From: JAUVKT01 sp964634565
GTDB taxonomy: Bacteria; Bacteroidota; Bacteroidia; Bacteroidales; VadinHA17
DNA length: 64,000 bases
Direction of reading: 5' to 3'
Assembly (NCBI GenBank): GCA_964634565.1
Contig: CAZWLP010000004.1
Location: forward strand, 1-64,000
Part shown: one piece after another, positions 8,901 through 18,107 of the stretch
Numbering within the stretch: position 1 is the first letter of the stretch
Layout: the number at the start of each line of letters is the position of its first letter
Notes under the pieces: generated by a model
Databases searched by the model: none
What the model saw: only the letters and a program-made list of their open reading frames with translations
What the model was told of the DNA's origin: nothing
Made by a program: the position numbers and the translations under genes

Positions 8901-9893
8901 ATGAAACTAATATGTTCAGATATGCGGGCACTCTTATACTTGGTTTTTATCACAATTATAATTTCATCATGCTCAGGTGACAGGCACTATGAAAGATTTC
9001 TTGATGAAATTAGCGATCTCGAAAAAAATTCAGACTATGGTCTGGCAAGGGAACAATTAAAATTAAAAATGCACCTGTATCCGGATAATGAGTTCGATTT
9101 GCTAAAAGAACTCGTGTATCTGAACGAGAAACTGGGATATTATAAAGAAAACCTGGAACTCTTTAGAGAAGCACATGCCAGGGGATATTTCTTTTTGATT
9201 CATCCGGCAATGCCAAAATATAAACCGTATATGGAATTAGAAGACTTTGCTTCGATCTCAGAAAGGGACCTTGAACTCAGAGATAGTACAAACAGTGTTT
9301 CAATACCTGTTTATGATGTTATACTGCCGCTTGCCCATAAGAAGAATAAATCATATCCCTTATTATTTATTTTTCATGGTGGTGGCAGTAATATAGAGAG
9401 GGCTAAGGATTACTGGACCTCAGAAGAAATTGATAATAAGTATATAAGGGTGTTTCTTCAATCTGCAATCCACTCTGATTTTAATACTTATGGCTGGAAA
9501 AACTCTGATAGCAGTGCGGTGGCTATTATTAACGAAGCATACGAATATGTCAGGACATCTTTTTCTGTCAATACATCAAATATTTATATTTGCGGAATCT
9601 CGGCCGGCGCAAGTTCGGCGATATATTCTGCCTGCACAGGCAATATTGCAGCAAAGGGATTATTTGTTGTTTGTACAGGTATCCCGGAAGATCTTACGGT
9701 AGAAGATTACGCCCGGGTAAGTGATATCTCATTCATAATAATTGGTGGAGAAACAGATTATTACCGCCCCAGGCAGAATAGATTACTGGATTCGCTAAAA
9801 AAAGCAGAATTAGATTATGAATATATATTAATCCCTGGAATGGGACATCAATACCCTGATAATTTTAGTAAATTACTGGAATTATATTTATAA
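8901..9893 (+). CDS. Alpha/beta hydrolase (esterase) lipoprotein
   Basis: A 330-residue predicted lipoprotein; the signal ends ISSC with Cys24. If translation starts at the second Met (codon 8922) the signal is shorter but still complete. Residues 30-120 look helical and TPR-like. The hydrolase core has an HGGG oxyanion segment at 159-162, the nucleophile elbow GISAG with Ser234, and a catalytic histidine in GMGHQYP near 316. This fits feruloyl-esterase or poly(3-hydroxybutyrate) depolymerase-like enzymes, which release acyl groups from small or polymeric esters; the substrate is unknown. The 6-bladed propeller gene follows 24 bp downstream and may be cotranscribed. Confidence 0.8.
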   Translation: MKLICSDMRALLYLVFITIIISSCSGDRHYERFLDEISDLEKNSDYGLAREQLKLKMHLYPDNEFDLLKELVYLNEKLGYYKENLELFREAHARGYFFLIHPAMPKYKPYMELEDFASISERDLELRDSTNSVSIPVYDVILPLAHKKNKSYPLLFIFHGGGSNIERAKDYWTSEEIDNKYIRVFLQSAIHSDFNTYGWKNSDSSAVAIINEAYEYVRTSFSVNTSNIYICGISAGASSAIYSACTGNIAAKGLFVVCTGIPEDLTVEDYARVSDISFIIIGGETDYYRPRQNRLLDSLKKAELDYEYILIPGMGHQYPDNFSKLLELYL

Positions 9894-9917
9894 ATAATTT
9901 TCTACAAACCAATTGAT

Positions 9918-11174
9918 ATGAAGAAGATAGTATTTTTTGCTTTTTCTGTTTTACTGGTTTCATGTAAGGCACCCGGTAAAGAGAATAAATATGCTAAAGA
10001 CTTAGCAATAAGCTCTGAAGAGGAGACTGCCTGTTATTATATTAATATTGATAAACCCGGCAAGAATGGTGTTGTGAAGAATATTTCAGATATATGTGAA
10101 TCTGTTCAGTATATTCCCATAGAGACTGGTAGTGAGGCACATATTAAGAATATTACTGATATTGATGTAGTACTTCCGTATATCTTTATAGCAACCTTCA
10201 GTCAGGTATATATTTTTGATTTTAACGGCAAGCTGGTAAGGAAAATTAGCGGTCAGGGGGACGGGCCGGGTGAGTACAATTTTATTGGAGATATGCTTGT
10301 AGACAAATCAGATACATCGATTTATGTTACCAGCGTACTTAATAAGAGGATAAATCATTACTCTTTTTATGGCGATTTTATTAAATCTTTCTCCTCCTTT
10401 CACGATTATCCGAACGAAAAAATAGAGAAGATAGGAGATTCTATTTTCCTTACCTATCCTGACTTTATTACAAAGGGGAGTCAGAATCAACCGCTTATGA
10501 TCGCCTCTTTCAATGAAAATTTTGAACTTGTAAGGGAGTATCCATCTCGCCTTAAGCAGATAGAGAAAGGCTCAGCCACTCTTATGATTCCCAATGAGGT
10601 TCTTTACAAGGATAAAGAATCGATATATTTTAAGCAGGTTCGTAACGATACGGTTTACAGGATAAAGGGACCTGATGTTAGTCCTTATATAATTTTCAGT
10701 TTTCCCGAATATAAAATGCCATTGGATGAGTTTACTTATGAGTATTTTGTAAAACAGCAATTAATTTCAAATATACCCGAATACAAAATGCCAATGGATG
10801 AGTTTACCTATGCAAATTTTGTAAAAGGTATTTATGGAGATAAGTATATTTATTTTCAGGATGTAGTAGAATCCGATAATCTTATATTCTTTACCTACAA
10901 ATATTCTAATACAATTATTCGTTCCATATTTGATAAACAGAAGTTAGAGTTAATATCTCCTCTGTATGATGATTCTGATTTCAGGATTAACGACGACCTG
11001 AACTATAATCTTCCTTTCTGGCCTATTGCGCTGGTGGAGGAAGGACCCTTCCTCCTGGGATGGCTCGAGCCGGCTCTCTTATCTGAAAGCCAGTTATCAG
11101 TTATTCCCTGCGAGGGTGATGCAGTGTCACAGTCTGATAACCCCGTAATACAGATTGGCGTAATTAGAAAATAG
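9918..11174 (+). CDS. 6-bladed beta-propeller lipoprotein with internal 24-residue duplication
   Basis: A 418-residue predicted lipoprotein (signal ends LLVSCKA, Cys16). The opening VQYIPIET, then IFDFNGKLVRKI and GDGPGEY, are typical of the Bacteroidota 6-bladed beta-propeller family, whose members sit at the cell surface and whose ligands are mostly unknown. The unusual point is at 10704-10847: PEYKMPLDEFTY and PEYKMPMDEFTY recur exactly 24 residues (72 bp) apart, with FVK closing each. This looks like a recent in-frame tandem duplication that would lengthen one blade or loop. The gene follows the esterase by 24 bp. Confidence 0.8.
   Translation: MKKIVFFAFSVLLVSCKAPGKENKYAKDLAISSEEETACYYINIDKPGKNGVVKNISDICESVQYIPIETGSEAHIKNITDIDVVLPYIFIATFSQVYIFDFNGKLVRKISGQGDGPGEYNFIGDMLVDKSDTSIYVTSVLNKRINHYSFYGDFIKSFSSFHDYPNEKIEKIGDSIFLTYPDFITKGSQNQPLMIASFNENFELVREYPSRLKQIEKGSATLMIPNEVLYKDKESIYFKQVRNDTVYRIKGPDVSPYIIFSFPEYKMPLDEFTYEYFVKQQLISNIPEYKMPMDEFTYANFVKGIYGDKYIYFQDVVESDNLIFFTYKYSNTIIRSIFDKQKLELISPLYDDSDFRINDDLNYNLPFWPIALVEEGPFLLGWLEPALLSESQLSVIPCEGDAVSQSDNPVIQIGVIRK
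10704..10847 (+). repeat. 72-bp in-frame tandem duplication inside the propeller gene
   Basis: Two 72-bp units, 10704-10775 and 10776-10847, are nearly identical over their first 51 bases and diverge afterwards. The first 17 encoded residues differ at three positions. The reading frame is kept. Confidence 0.8.
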
Positions 11175-11226
11175 ACCTCCTGATTTCCTTATCTGATGGT
11201 GCGAATATCCGACGGATTTTAGCTCC

Positions 11227-11246
11227 ATCCTTAATTTATTGAGGAT
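11227..11246 (+). terminator. Weak hairpin after the propeller gene
   Basis: ATCCTTAAT and ATTGAGGAT can pair over 9 positions (one G-T wobble) 52 bases after the propeller stop codon. No T-run follows, so a terminator role is only possible. The rest of the 11175-11398 gap shows a second hairpin at 11344-11369. Confidence 0.3.
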
Positions 11247-11343
11247 CAGATTAGATACATTTAGTTTTCCACTTATCTTTAGATTTAACCACTCATAGTT
11301 TTTCATGATACATTAAATGGTTTTGCACGTCAATTTTGTGAGG

Positions 11344-11369
11344 ATGCATCAGGAAAGTCCTGTGTGCAT
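11344..11369 (+). other. Leader hairpin before the permease gene
   Basis: ATGCA/TGCAT and CAGGA/TCCTG form a bulged 10-bp stem with a 3-base loop, ending 29 bases before the permease start codon. It could lie in the 5' leader and affect translation, or mark the promoter region. It does not match a riboswitch known to me. Confidence 0.35.
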
Positions 11370-11398
11370 AATAATTTTTAAATCAAAAATTTAATCAA

Positions 11399-13780
11399 AT
11401 GAAAAGCTGGAAGTTCTTCTTAAGGAATAAATTCTCATCGGTAGTAAATACTATAGGGCTTGCTCTCGGACTGTCGGCCACTATTCTTATTGCTATATGG
11501 GTAGATAGTGAAACCGACTTTGATAGTTTTCACTTAAAAAAGGATAATATCTATCGGATTTTAAGTGATGGAACTACCTATATGGAGGACGGTTTTCCTG
11601 TCTCACCTGGTAAGCTGGGTGTAATAGCCAGGGATCGCCTTCCTGAGGTTAAAAATCAGACCAGGATATTTGTTGGCTCTGATTGTGTCTTTTACAGGGG
11701 TGATGATGCTATAAAATCGGGTTATGGAATTATTGTAGACCCGGAATTTTTCGAAATATTCAGTTTTCCGATATTAAGAGGAAATCCTGACACATGGTTG
11801 GAAGATCCGAATTCAATTATTCTGACAGAAAGCCTGGGCAGAAAGATTTTTGGTGATGATGATCCAGTTGGAGAAGCCTTAAAGGTCGATGGTAATGATT
11901 TTAAGGTGACTGGTATTCTTAAGGATATCCCTGTAAAGTCACACCTGAAGTTTCAGTACGTAGGGTCTATGGCTAATTTTGAAAACGTAGCAGAGCATTG
12001 GGGCTCCTTTGCTTTCAATACCTATCTGGAACTGACTGATTCGCCTGATATTGTAACTATTGAAAATAGTCTGACCGAGATTGGAATAGAAAATAGATGC
12101 CCACAGGTTATACAGGACAGCCTTGTTTTTAAATTGCAGCCCTTAAAGGAGGTTTACCTTGATACACCAATGAAGGCAGCCTGGCCTTATCTGAAAAGCG
12201 GTGAAAGGAAAACAATAACAACATTTCTAATAATTGCTCTGGTAATATTACTTATTGCCTGTATTAATTTCCTGAATTTTTCTCTGGTAAATATGGATTC
12301 ACGTAGTAAGGAGATTGGAATCAAAAGGGTATTGGGTGCGGGAAAGAAAAGGATATTTATTGATGGGTCAATTGAAGCCGGATTTCAAATTCTAATAGCT
12401 TCTGTACTTGCATTTTTAATTGCATCACTCTGTTACCCCTTGATTGAGAATTTTTCAGGCAAGACGATCGAATATCATATTGGTTTGAACCTTTTAAAGT
12501 ATGTAGCTCCTGCGCTTGTAATATGTTTTTTGGTGTCTGCAGTATATCCATCGTTGTTGCTTTCAGGCAGGTCGGGGGCACTTGTAATAAACAGAAACGC
12601 AAAAATCTTATCGGGAGGCAGCAGAATATTTAATTTGCGATCTGTGATGTTATTGTTTCAAATGATTGTATCCGGGGTTTTGATATTTGTTTCTTCGATG
12701 CTTATCAGGCAGACTGTCTATGTGAATAATACAGATATGGGCTTTAGCCCTGAATCAGTCTACTGCATTAAGCTTAACAGCCCGTCTCAGGAGAATTATC
12801 GCGTAATAAGGGATCGACTCTTAAATAATCCATCAGTAAATTTTGTTTCATCTTCCGACTATCTATGGGTATCGATGAATGACAGATGCGGTGGTTGTAT
12901 AAGGTGGGAAGGGATGGACCCCGATTTCAGTCCCGAGATCAGAAAGGCCGCAGTTGGCTATGATTATTTTAGGTTGATGAATGTAGATATTATTGAAGGA
13001 AGAGATTTTGGACGAGACTACCCTGGTGATGCTTCAGGTTCATTCCTTATAAATGAATCTGCAAAGAGACTGATGGGAATAGATGATGTTATTGGTACAA
13101 AGCTTGTTCAGTCTGGTATACGTCGTATTGAACAAAGAGGCGAAATTGTGGGCGTGTTTTCTGATTTTAACTATAAGTCATTAAAGGAACCTGTTCAACC
13201 TATGGTCGTAAGACTTATGAATGATTCCAGTGCTTGCATAAATTCACAGTTTATGTATATTTCAGTCGGACAGGAGTCCAGCAGGGAGATAATGAAGGAT
13301 TTTGAATCTGTATGGAGTGAGATAAATGGTGAAATACCCTTTGAATGCAATCTTTTGAGAGATTTATATAATGATGAATATGCCAGCGACAGAAAATCTT
13401 ATCAGCTACTTATTGCCTTCACTCTTATTGCGATATTGATTTCTTCACTGGGTATGATAGGACTTGTAATGTTTATAAATGAAAGACGTCAAAAGGAGAT
13501 TGGAATCAGGAAGGTATTTGGTAGTGATGTTATAAATATCCTCTCAATGCAAACAAAGATTATTTCCGGAATTCTGTTATTTTCTTTACTTATTTCAGTT
13601 CCCTTGTCAGTAATATTTGTAAGAAAGCTTCTATCAGAATATGCCTACAGAGTAGATGCAGACTGGTACTTTTATATTCTTGTAATAGCTGGGCTTTTTA
13701 TCTCTGTAGTGAGTCTTGTTATTGCTCAGTCTGTAAAATCAGCAAGGCTTAATCCGATCGACACTCTGCGGGTTGAATAA
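11399..13780 (+). CDS. FtsX/MacB-type ABC transporter permease
   Basis: A 793-residue membrane protein. It has the full layout of this family: one N-terminal transmembrane segment (about 13-35), a MacB-like periplasmic core, three transmembrane segments (about 275-400, with ACINFLNFSL and the SKEIGIKRVLGA coupling segment), a second periplasmic core, and three more (about 670-785, with RQKEIGIRKVFGS). The end NPIDTLRVE is typical. Such permeases need an ATPase partner, which is not in this window. They act in export of peptides or lipoproteins, or in mechanotransmission. It stands alone, unlike the five in the 45-64 kb island. Confidence 0.85.
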   Translation: MKSWKFFLRNKFSSVVNTIGLALGLSATILIAIWVDSETDFDSFHLKKDNIYRILSDGTTYMEDGFPVSPGKLGVIARDRLPEVKNQTRIFVGSDCVFYRGDDAIKSGYGIIVDPEFFEIFSFPILRGNPDTWLEDPNSIILTESLGRKIFGDDDPVGEALKVDGNDFKVTGILKDIPVKSHLKFQYVGSMANFENVAEHWGSFAFNTYLELTDSPDIVTIENSLTEIGIENRCPQVIQDSLVFKLQPLKEVYLDTPMKAAWPYLKSGERKTITTFLIIALVILLIACINFLNFSLVNMDSRSKEIGIKRVLGAGKKRIFIDGSIEAGFQILIASVLAFLIASLCYPLIENFSGKTIEYHIGLNLLKYVAPALVICFLVSAVYPSLLLSGRSGALVINRNAKILSGGSRIFNLRSVMLLFQMIVSGVLIFVSSMLIRQTVYVNNTDMGFSPESVYCIKLNSPSQENYRVIRDRLLNNPSVNFVSSSDYLWVSMNDRCGGCIRWEGMDPDFSPEIRKAAVGYDYFRLMNVDIIEGRDFGRDYPGDASGSFLINESAKRLMGIDDVIGTKLVQSGIRRIEQRGEIVGVFSDFNYKSLKEPVQPMVVRLMNDSSACINSQFMYISVGQESSREIMKDFESVWSEINGEIPFECNLLRDLYNDEYASDRKSYQLLIAFTLIAILISSLGMIGLVMFINERRQKEIGIRKVFGSDVINILSMQTKIISGILLFSLLISVPLSVIFVRKLLSEYAYRVDADWYFYILVIAGLFISVVSLVIAQSVKSARLNPIDTLRVE

Positions 13781-13794
13781 ATATATATGGGTTC

Positions 13795-13824
13795 GGTCTG
13801 GCATTTATTTTGAAATGCCAGGCC
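13795..13824 (+). terminator. Terminator-like hairpin after the permease gene
   Basis: A 12-bp stem (GGTCTGGCATTT pairing with AAATGCCAGGCC, one wobble) with a 6-base loop lies 14 bases after the permease stop. There is no U-run directly after it, but a second palindrome (GACACATATGTGTC, 13826-13839) follows at once. Confidence 0.5.
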
Positions 13825-13957
13825 CGACACATATGTGTCAAAAACATTAGAAGGGCAATACCTTAGAGTTAAATTTAGTTAAATCATCCTGTCTGGTAAA
13901 TAGCAAGCTCTAAAATTTAGTTATATTGAGATCAGTATTAACACAAAATCCAAACTG

Positions 13958-16726
13958 ATGAAGGTATTTCTAAGAGTAATTATGGGCCTTGCTGTATTAT
14001 TTATTTCAGGACAGCAATTGTTGTTCTCCCAGTCAACAATAACTTCTCCAAAGGACCATTTTGGTATCAATATAGGAGATGATTATAATCTGATAACTTA
14101 TACTCAGATGATTGAGTACTGGAGAATCCTGGCAGATGAATCTCCCAGGATGATCCTTGAAGATATTGGTTTAACAGCTGAGGGAAGAACACAGACAATG
14201 GCGATAATTACATCTCCCGATAATTTTATGAACCTGGAGAAGTATAAAGAGATTTCTGCAAAGTTGGCACTGGCAAAAGATCTTACAGACGAAGAGGCTG
14301 ATAAACTTGCTGCTGAAGGCAAGGCAGTGGTATGGATTGATGGAGGCCTGCATGCTACGGAGGTAGTCGGATCACATCAGCTTATGGAGATGGTTTACCA
14401 GATGGTCAGCAGAAATGATGATGAGGTACTACGCTGGCTTGACGATATTATTCTACTGGCGGTTCCGGCTAACCCTGATGGACTGGAACTGGTTTCAGGT
14501 TGGTATATGCGTAAGGATGTTCCTGAGGAAAGATCTACCTCAAACCTGCCCAGGTTGTACCAGAAATATGTTGGCCATGATAATAACAGGGACTCTTATA
14601 TGGCCACTCAGCCGGAGACTGAAAATATGGCCAGGATAATGTACAGGGAGTGGTTCCCACAGATTATGTATAATCACCACCAGTCAGGTCCGAGAGACAT
14701 AATTGTTTTTGTTCCGCCTTTCAGGGATCCTCCAAATTACTGGTATGATCCACTTCTTATTGCAGGAGTCCAATCAGTCGGACTTGCAATGCATAGCAGG
14801 CTTATTGCTGAAGGAATGCCGGGAAGTGGTATGCGTTCGAAATCTACTTATTCAACATGGTTTAATGGAAATCTTCGTACCACAGGATATTTTCATAATC
14901 AAATAGGAATCCTTACCGAGATAAAAGGAAATCCTACTCCGGTAAGCTTATCATTTTATCCTGAACAACAACTAGCCAGTATGGATATGCCATATCCGCA
15001 TAAACCACGTACCTTTTATTTCAGGGAAGCCATTGACTACTCAATTACTATGAATAGTGCAATAATGGATTATGCCTCTCGCAACAGGGAGACTGTACTG
15101 AAGAACAGGTACCTGATGGGTAAAAGCCATATTCAGAAGGGGAGCAGGGATAATTGGACTGTACACCCTGATATTGTTGATATGGTGAATGCTGATATTA
15201 AGAAGGATCAGGAAAGCTCAGAGGCTAATGCTCAGACTACTCGCAATCGGTCAGGCAGTGTGGCTTTGAAATATTATGATCTGTTTAGCAAACCTGAAAA
15301 CAGGGATCCCAGGGGATATATACTACCCTCCGACCAGGCAGATTTTGCTACTGCAACAAAGTTTGTAAATACCTTTATCAAAAATGGTATTAGCGTTTAT
15401 AAGGCAAGTGCCGATTTTGTGGTTAATGGTAAAAGTTATCCTGCCGGATCATATATATTTAAAACCGATCAGGCATTCAGGCCTCATATTATGGACCTGT
15501 TCGAACCACAGGATCACCCTGATGATTTTTTATATGAAGGTGGACCTCCGGTTCCTCCTTATGATAATGCAGGTTATACCTTAGCCTTTCAGATGGGAAT
15601 TGAATTTGACAGGATACTAGATGATTTTAACGGACCATTTGAGGTGATAAAAGATATTGACAATCCAATGCCTGGCAAGGTAAGAGGAAACCCCTCAGCT
15701 AAGGGCTTCCTGTTAAGTCATAAAACTAATAATTCATCAATTGCTGTTAACAGGCTTATTGCAGAAAAAAATAAGGTTTACTGGTTGGAAGAAAGTACGC
15801 CGATAGGAGGAATACTTTATCCTGAAGGAACTATATATATTGAATCAAAAAAGGGTACAGGAGAATTTATCTCAGAAATGGCTGTAGAACTTGGGATTAG
15901 CTTTACAGGCATCGATAAAACACCGGGTGTTGAGATGATAAAGATTAATCCTGTAAGAATAGGCTTATGGGACAGGTATGGCGGCTCGATGCCATCGGGG
16001 TGGACAAGGTGGTTACTCGAACAGTACGAGTTCCCTTTTGAACTGGTATTTCCACAGGAACTTGATCAGGGAGACCTTAATAAAAAGTTTGATGTTCTGG
16101 TTTTCGTTACGGGAGCTATTCCTGCAGGTCAGACGAGAACGGCTTCAGAATATAGTACAAGGAGCAACGCCAGGTCTGAATCTATACCTGAACAATACAG
16201 GAGCTGGCTGGGAAGTATATCAAGTGATAAGACCATCCCGCAGCTACTTAAGTTTATTGAGGATGGTGGAACTATAATAGCTATTGGCAGTTCAACAAGT
16301 ATTGCCACATATGCTGGTCTGCCTCTTAAGAACCATATAGTCGATGGTAATGGAAAAGCTCTTCCAAGAGAGGAATATTATATACCAAGTTCAATACTGA
16401 ATGTAAGGATTAATAATAAGTTACCTCTTGCATATGGTATGAATGACAGGGTAGATATATTCTTCAATAACAGCCCTGTGTTCAGGCTAGAACCTGAAGC
16501 TGATAAAAAGGGAGTTACTCCGCTTGCATGGTTCGATAGTGACATGCCATTAAGAAGCGGCTGGGCATGGGGCCAGGATCGTTTATACGGTGGTGTAGCT
16601 ATGGCAGAAGCAGATATAGGAAGGGGGAAACTCTATCTTTTTGGTCCTGAAATCCTGTTCAGAGCACAGTCGCACGCTACATTCAAATTATTCTTTAACG
16701 GCTTATTTCTTTCCGGAGCAGAGTAG
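13958..16726 (+). CDS. Secreted M14-family zinc carboxypeptidase with C-terminal GATase-like domain
   Basis: A 922-residue protein with signal peptide (residues 1-25). The M14 zinc ligands are visible: GLHATE gives His132 and Glu135, and NHH at 238-240 gives the third ligand. The catalytic glutamate fits LTEIKGN (Glu320). NPDGLE near 171 also matches the family. After the peptidase core, roughly residues 640-920 form a class-I glutamine-amidotransferase-like flavodoxin fold region (IEDGGTIIAIGSST), as in the large Bacteroidota M14 proteins. It should trim exported peptides from the C-terminus. It is preceded by a 177-bp gap with two hairpins, so it probably has its own promoter. Confidence 0.85.
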   Translation: MKVFLRVIMGLAVLFISGQQLLFSQSTITSPKDHFGINIGDDYNLITYTQMIEYWRILADESPRMILEDIGLTAEGRTQTMAIITSPDNFMNLEKYKEISAKLALAKDLTDEEADKLAAEGKAVVWIDGGLHATEVVGSHQLMEMVYQMVSRNDDEVLRWLDDIILLAVPANPDGLELVSGWYMRKDVPEERSTSNLPRLYQKYVGHDNNRDSYMATQPETENMARIMYREWFPQIMYNHHQSGPRDIIVFVPPFRDPPNYWYDPLLIAGVQSVGLAMHSRLIAEGMPGSGMRSKSTYSTWFNGNLRTTGYFHNQIGILTEIKGNPTPVSLSFYPEQQLASMDMPYPHKPRTFYFREAIDYSITMNSAIMDYASRNRETVLKNRYLMGKSHIQKGSRDNWTVHPDIVDMVNADIKKDQESSEANAQTTRNRSGSVALKYYDLFSKPENRDPRGYILPSDQADFATATKFVNTFIKNGISVYKASADFVVNGKSYPAGSYIFKTDQAFRPHIMDLFEPQDHPDDFLYEGGPPVPPYDNAGYTLAFQMGIEFDRILDDFNGPFEVIKDIDNPMPGKVRGNPSAKGFLLSHKTNNSSIAVNRLIAEKNKVYWLEESTPIGGILYPEGTIYIESKKGTGEFISEMAVELGISFTGIDKTPGVEMIKINPVRIGLWDRYGGSMPSGWTRWLLEQYEFPFELVFPQELDQGDLNKKFDVLVFVTGAIPAGQTRTASEYSTRSNARSESIPEQYRSWLGSISSDKTIPQLLKFIEDGGTIIAIGSSTSIATYAGLPLKNHIVDGNGKALPREEYYIPSSILNVRINNKLPLAYGMNDRVDIFFNNSPVFRLEPEADKKGVTPLAWFDSDMPLRSGWAWGQDRLYGGVAMAEADIGRGKLYLFGPEILFRAQSHATFKLFFNGLFLSGAE

Positions 16727-16911
16727 AAGGAGCGAGGTAGTGGGTCAGTGCTTAAATAAAGGAGTATATTACATAGAAAACTCCATCAGATAAAATACCC
16801 TGCTATATTTTGCATCATGAACTGAAAGAATCAGATCATTACTGAAATCATTGAATCTTTGAATCTATATTTTATTACTTTAGCCAATTATTTATTTTTT
16901 ATTTAAAGGCT

Positions 16912-18084
16912 ATGCTATATAGAAAAATGCCCGGGATTAAAGAAGATCTGTCGATTCTTGGCTTCGGGTGTATGCGATTTCCGCTTATTGATAATGATAT
17001 ATCGAAGATCGATGAAAAAAAGGCAGAGGAGATGCTCAGATATGCTATTGAGAAGGGAGTAAACTATATTGATACGGCCTACCCATATCATGGGAAAGGT
17101 ACTCCGGAAGGAGGAGAATCTGAACCCTTTGTCGGCAGGGTGCTTTCTGATGGTTTAAGAGACAGGGTGATGCTGGCAACAAAACTTCCAAGCTGGTTTA
17201 TTGAAAGGAGGGAGGATATGGATATTTATTTAAATAATCAGCTCAAAAGATTACAAAGCGATAGTATAGATTTCTATCTGGTGCATGCACTTAACATTAA
17301 GTACTGGAACTCTCTTTCTGTAATAGGTATTATTGATTTTTTGGATAAGGCCAGGGAAGATGGTCGTATAAGGTATGCCGGATTCTCATTTCATGATGAT
17401 AGTATTGATCTTTTTAAGGAGATTGTTGATAGTTATAACTGGGACTTCTGCCAGATCCAGTATAATTACCTTGACGAGAACTACCAGGCTGGCAAGGAAG
17501 GGCTTGAATATGCTGCTGATAAGGGACTTGGTATAGTAATCATGGAGCCACTTAAGGGTGGAAGTCTGGCGGTAAATATGCCGGATGATGCAAATAAGGT
17601 TTTTACATCGGCCAATCCTGACAGGAAACCGGTAGACTGGGCTCTGAGCTGGCTCTGGAATCATAAGGATGTTCATGTAGTGTTGAGTGGAATGAATACA
17701 CTTGAGCAGGTAGTAGAAAACATACAAATTGCTGAAAGAGCGAAAGAAGGAAGCCTTGATAAAAATGAGATAGATGCAGTTAACCGGGTTAAAGAGATAA
17801 TGAATTCTAAAGTTAAGGTCGATTGTACTACCTGTGGTTATTGTATGCCCTGTCCGGAAGGTGTTGATATACCACGTAATTTTTCATATTATAACGATTA
17901 TCACCGATTCGACGATAACAATATAAGGTCTAATTCAAAGATTATTTATAATTCAGTTCTGACTGAAGATCAAAAAGCCCTTTCTTGTGTAGAATGTGGT
18001 ACTTGCGAGCCCTTGTGCCCGCAGAATATACCGATAATTGAAAAACTTAAAGATGTGGCTCGTACAATGAACTCAAACACCTGA
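16912..18084 (+). CDS. Aldo/keto reductase with C-terminal 2[4Fe-4S] ferredoxin-like domain
   Basis: A 390-residue cytoplasmic protein. Residues 1-295 form an aldo/keto reductase TIM barrel with catalytic-type Asp54 in YIDTAYPY, Tyr57 or Tyr59, Lys91 in ATKLPSW and His125 in LVHALN. The C-terminus carries eight cysteines in two ferredoxin-like groups: C305, C308, C311, C314 and C359, C362, C365, C369. This architecture is common in anaerobes and suggests electron transfer between an iron-sulfur relay and the nicotinamide site; the substrate is unknown. It converges on the epimerase gene with 23 bp between the stops, so it is not part of that operon but could act on a related metabolite. Confidence 0.85.
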   Translation: MLYRKMPGIKEDLSILGFGCMRFPLIDNDISKIDEKKAEEMLRYAIEKGVNYIDTAYPYHGKGTPEGGESEPFVGRVLSDGLRDRVMLATKLPSWFIERREDMDIYLNNQLKRLQSDSIDFYLVHALNIKYWNSLSVIGIIDFLDKAREDGRIRYAGFSFHDDSIDLFKEIVDSYNWDFCQIQYNYLDENYQAGKEGLEYAADKGLGIVIMEPLKGGSLAVNMPDDANKVFTSANPDRKPVDWALSWLWNHKDVHVVLSGMNTLEQVVENIQIAERAKEGSLDKNEIDAVNRVKEIMNSKVKVDCTTCGYCMPCPEGVDIPRNFSYYNDYHRFDDNNIRSNSKIIYNSVLTEDQKALSCVECGTCEPLCPQNIPIIEKLKDVARTMNSNT

Positions 18085-18107
18085 TCCACATTTCTCCACA
18101 CTAAGTC

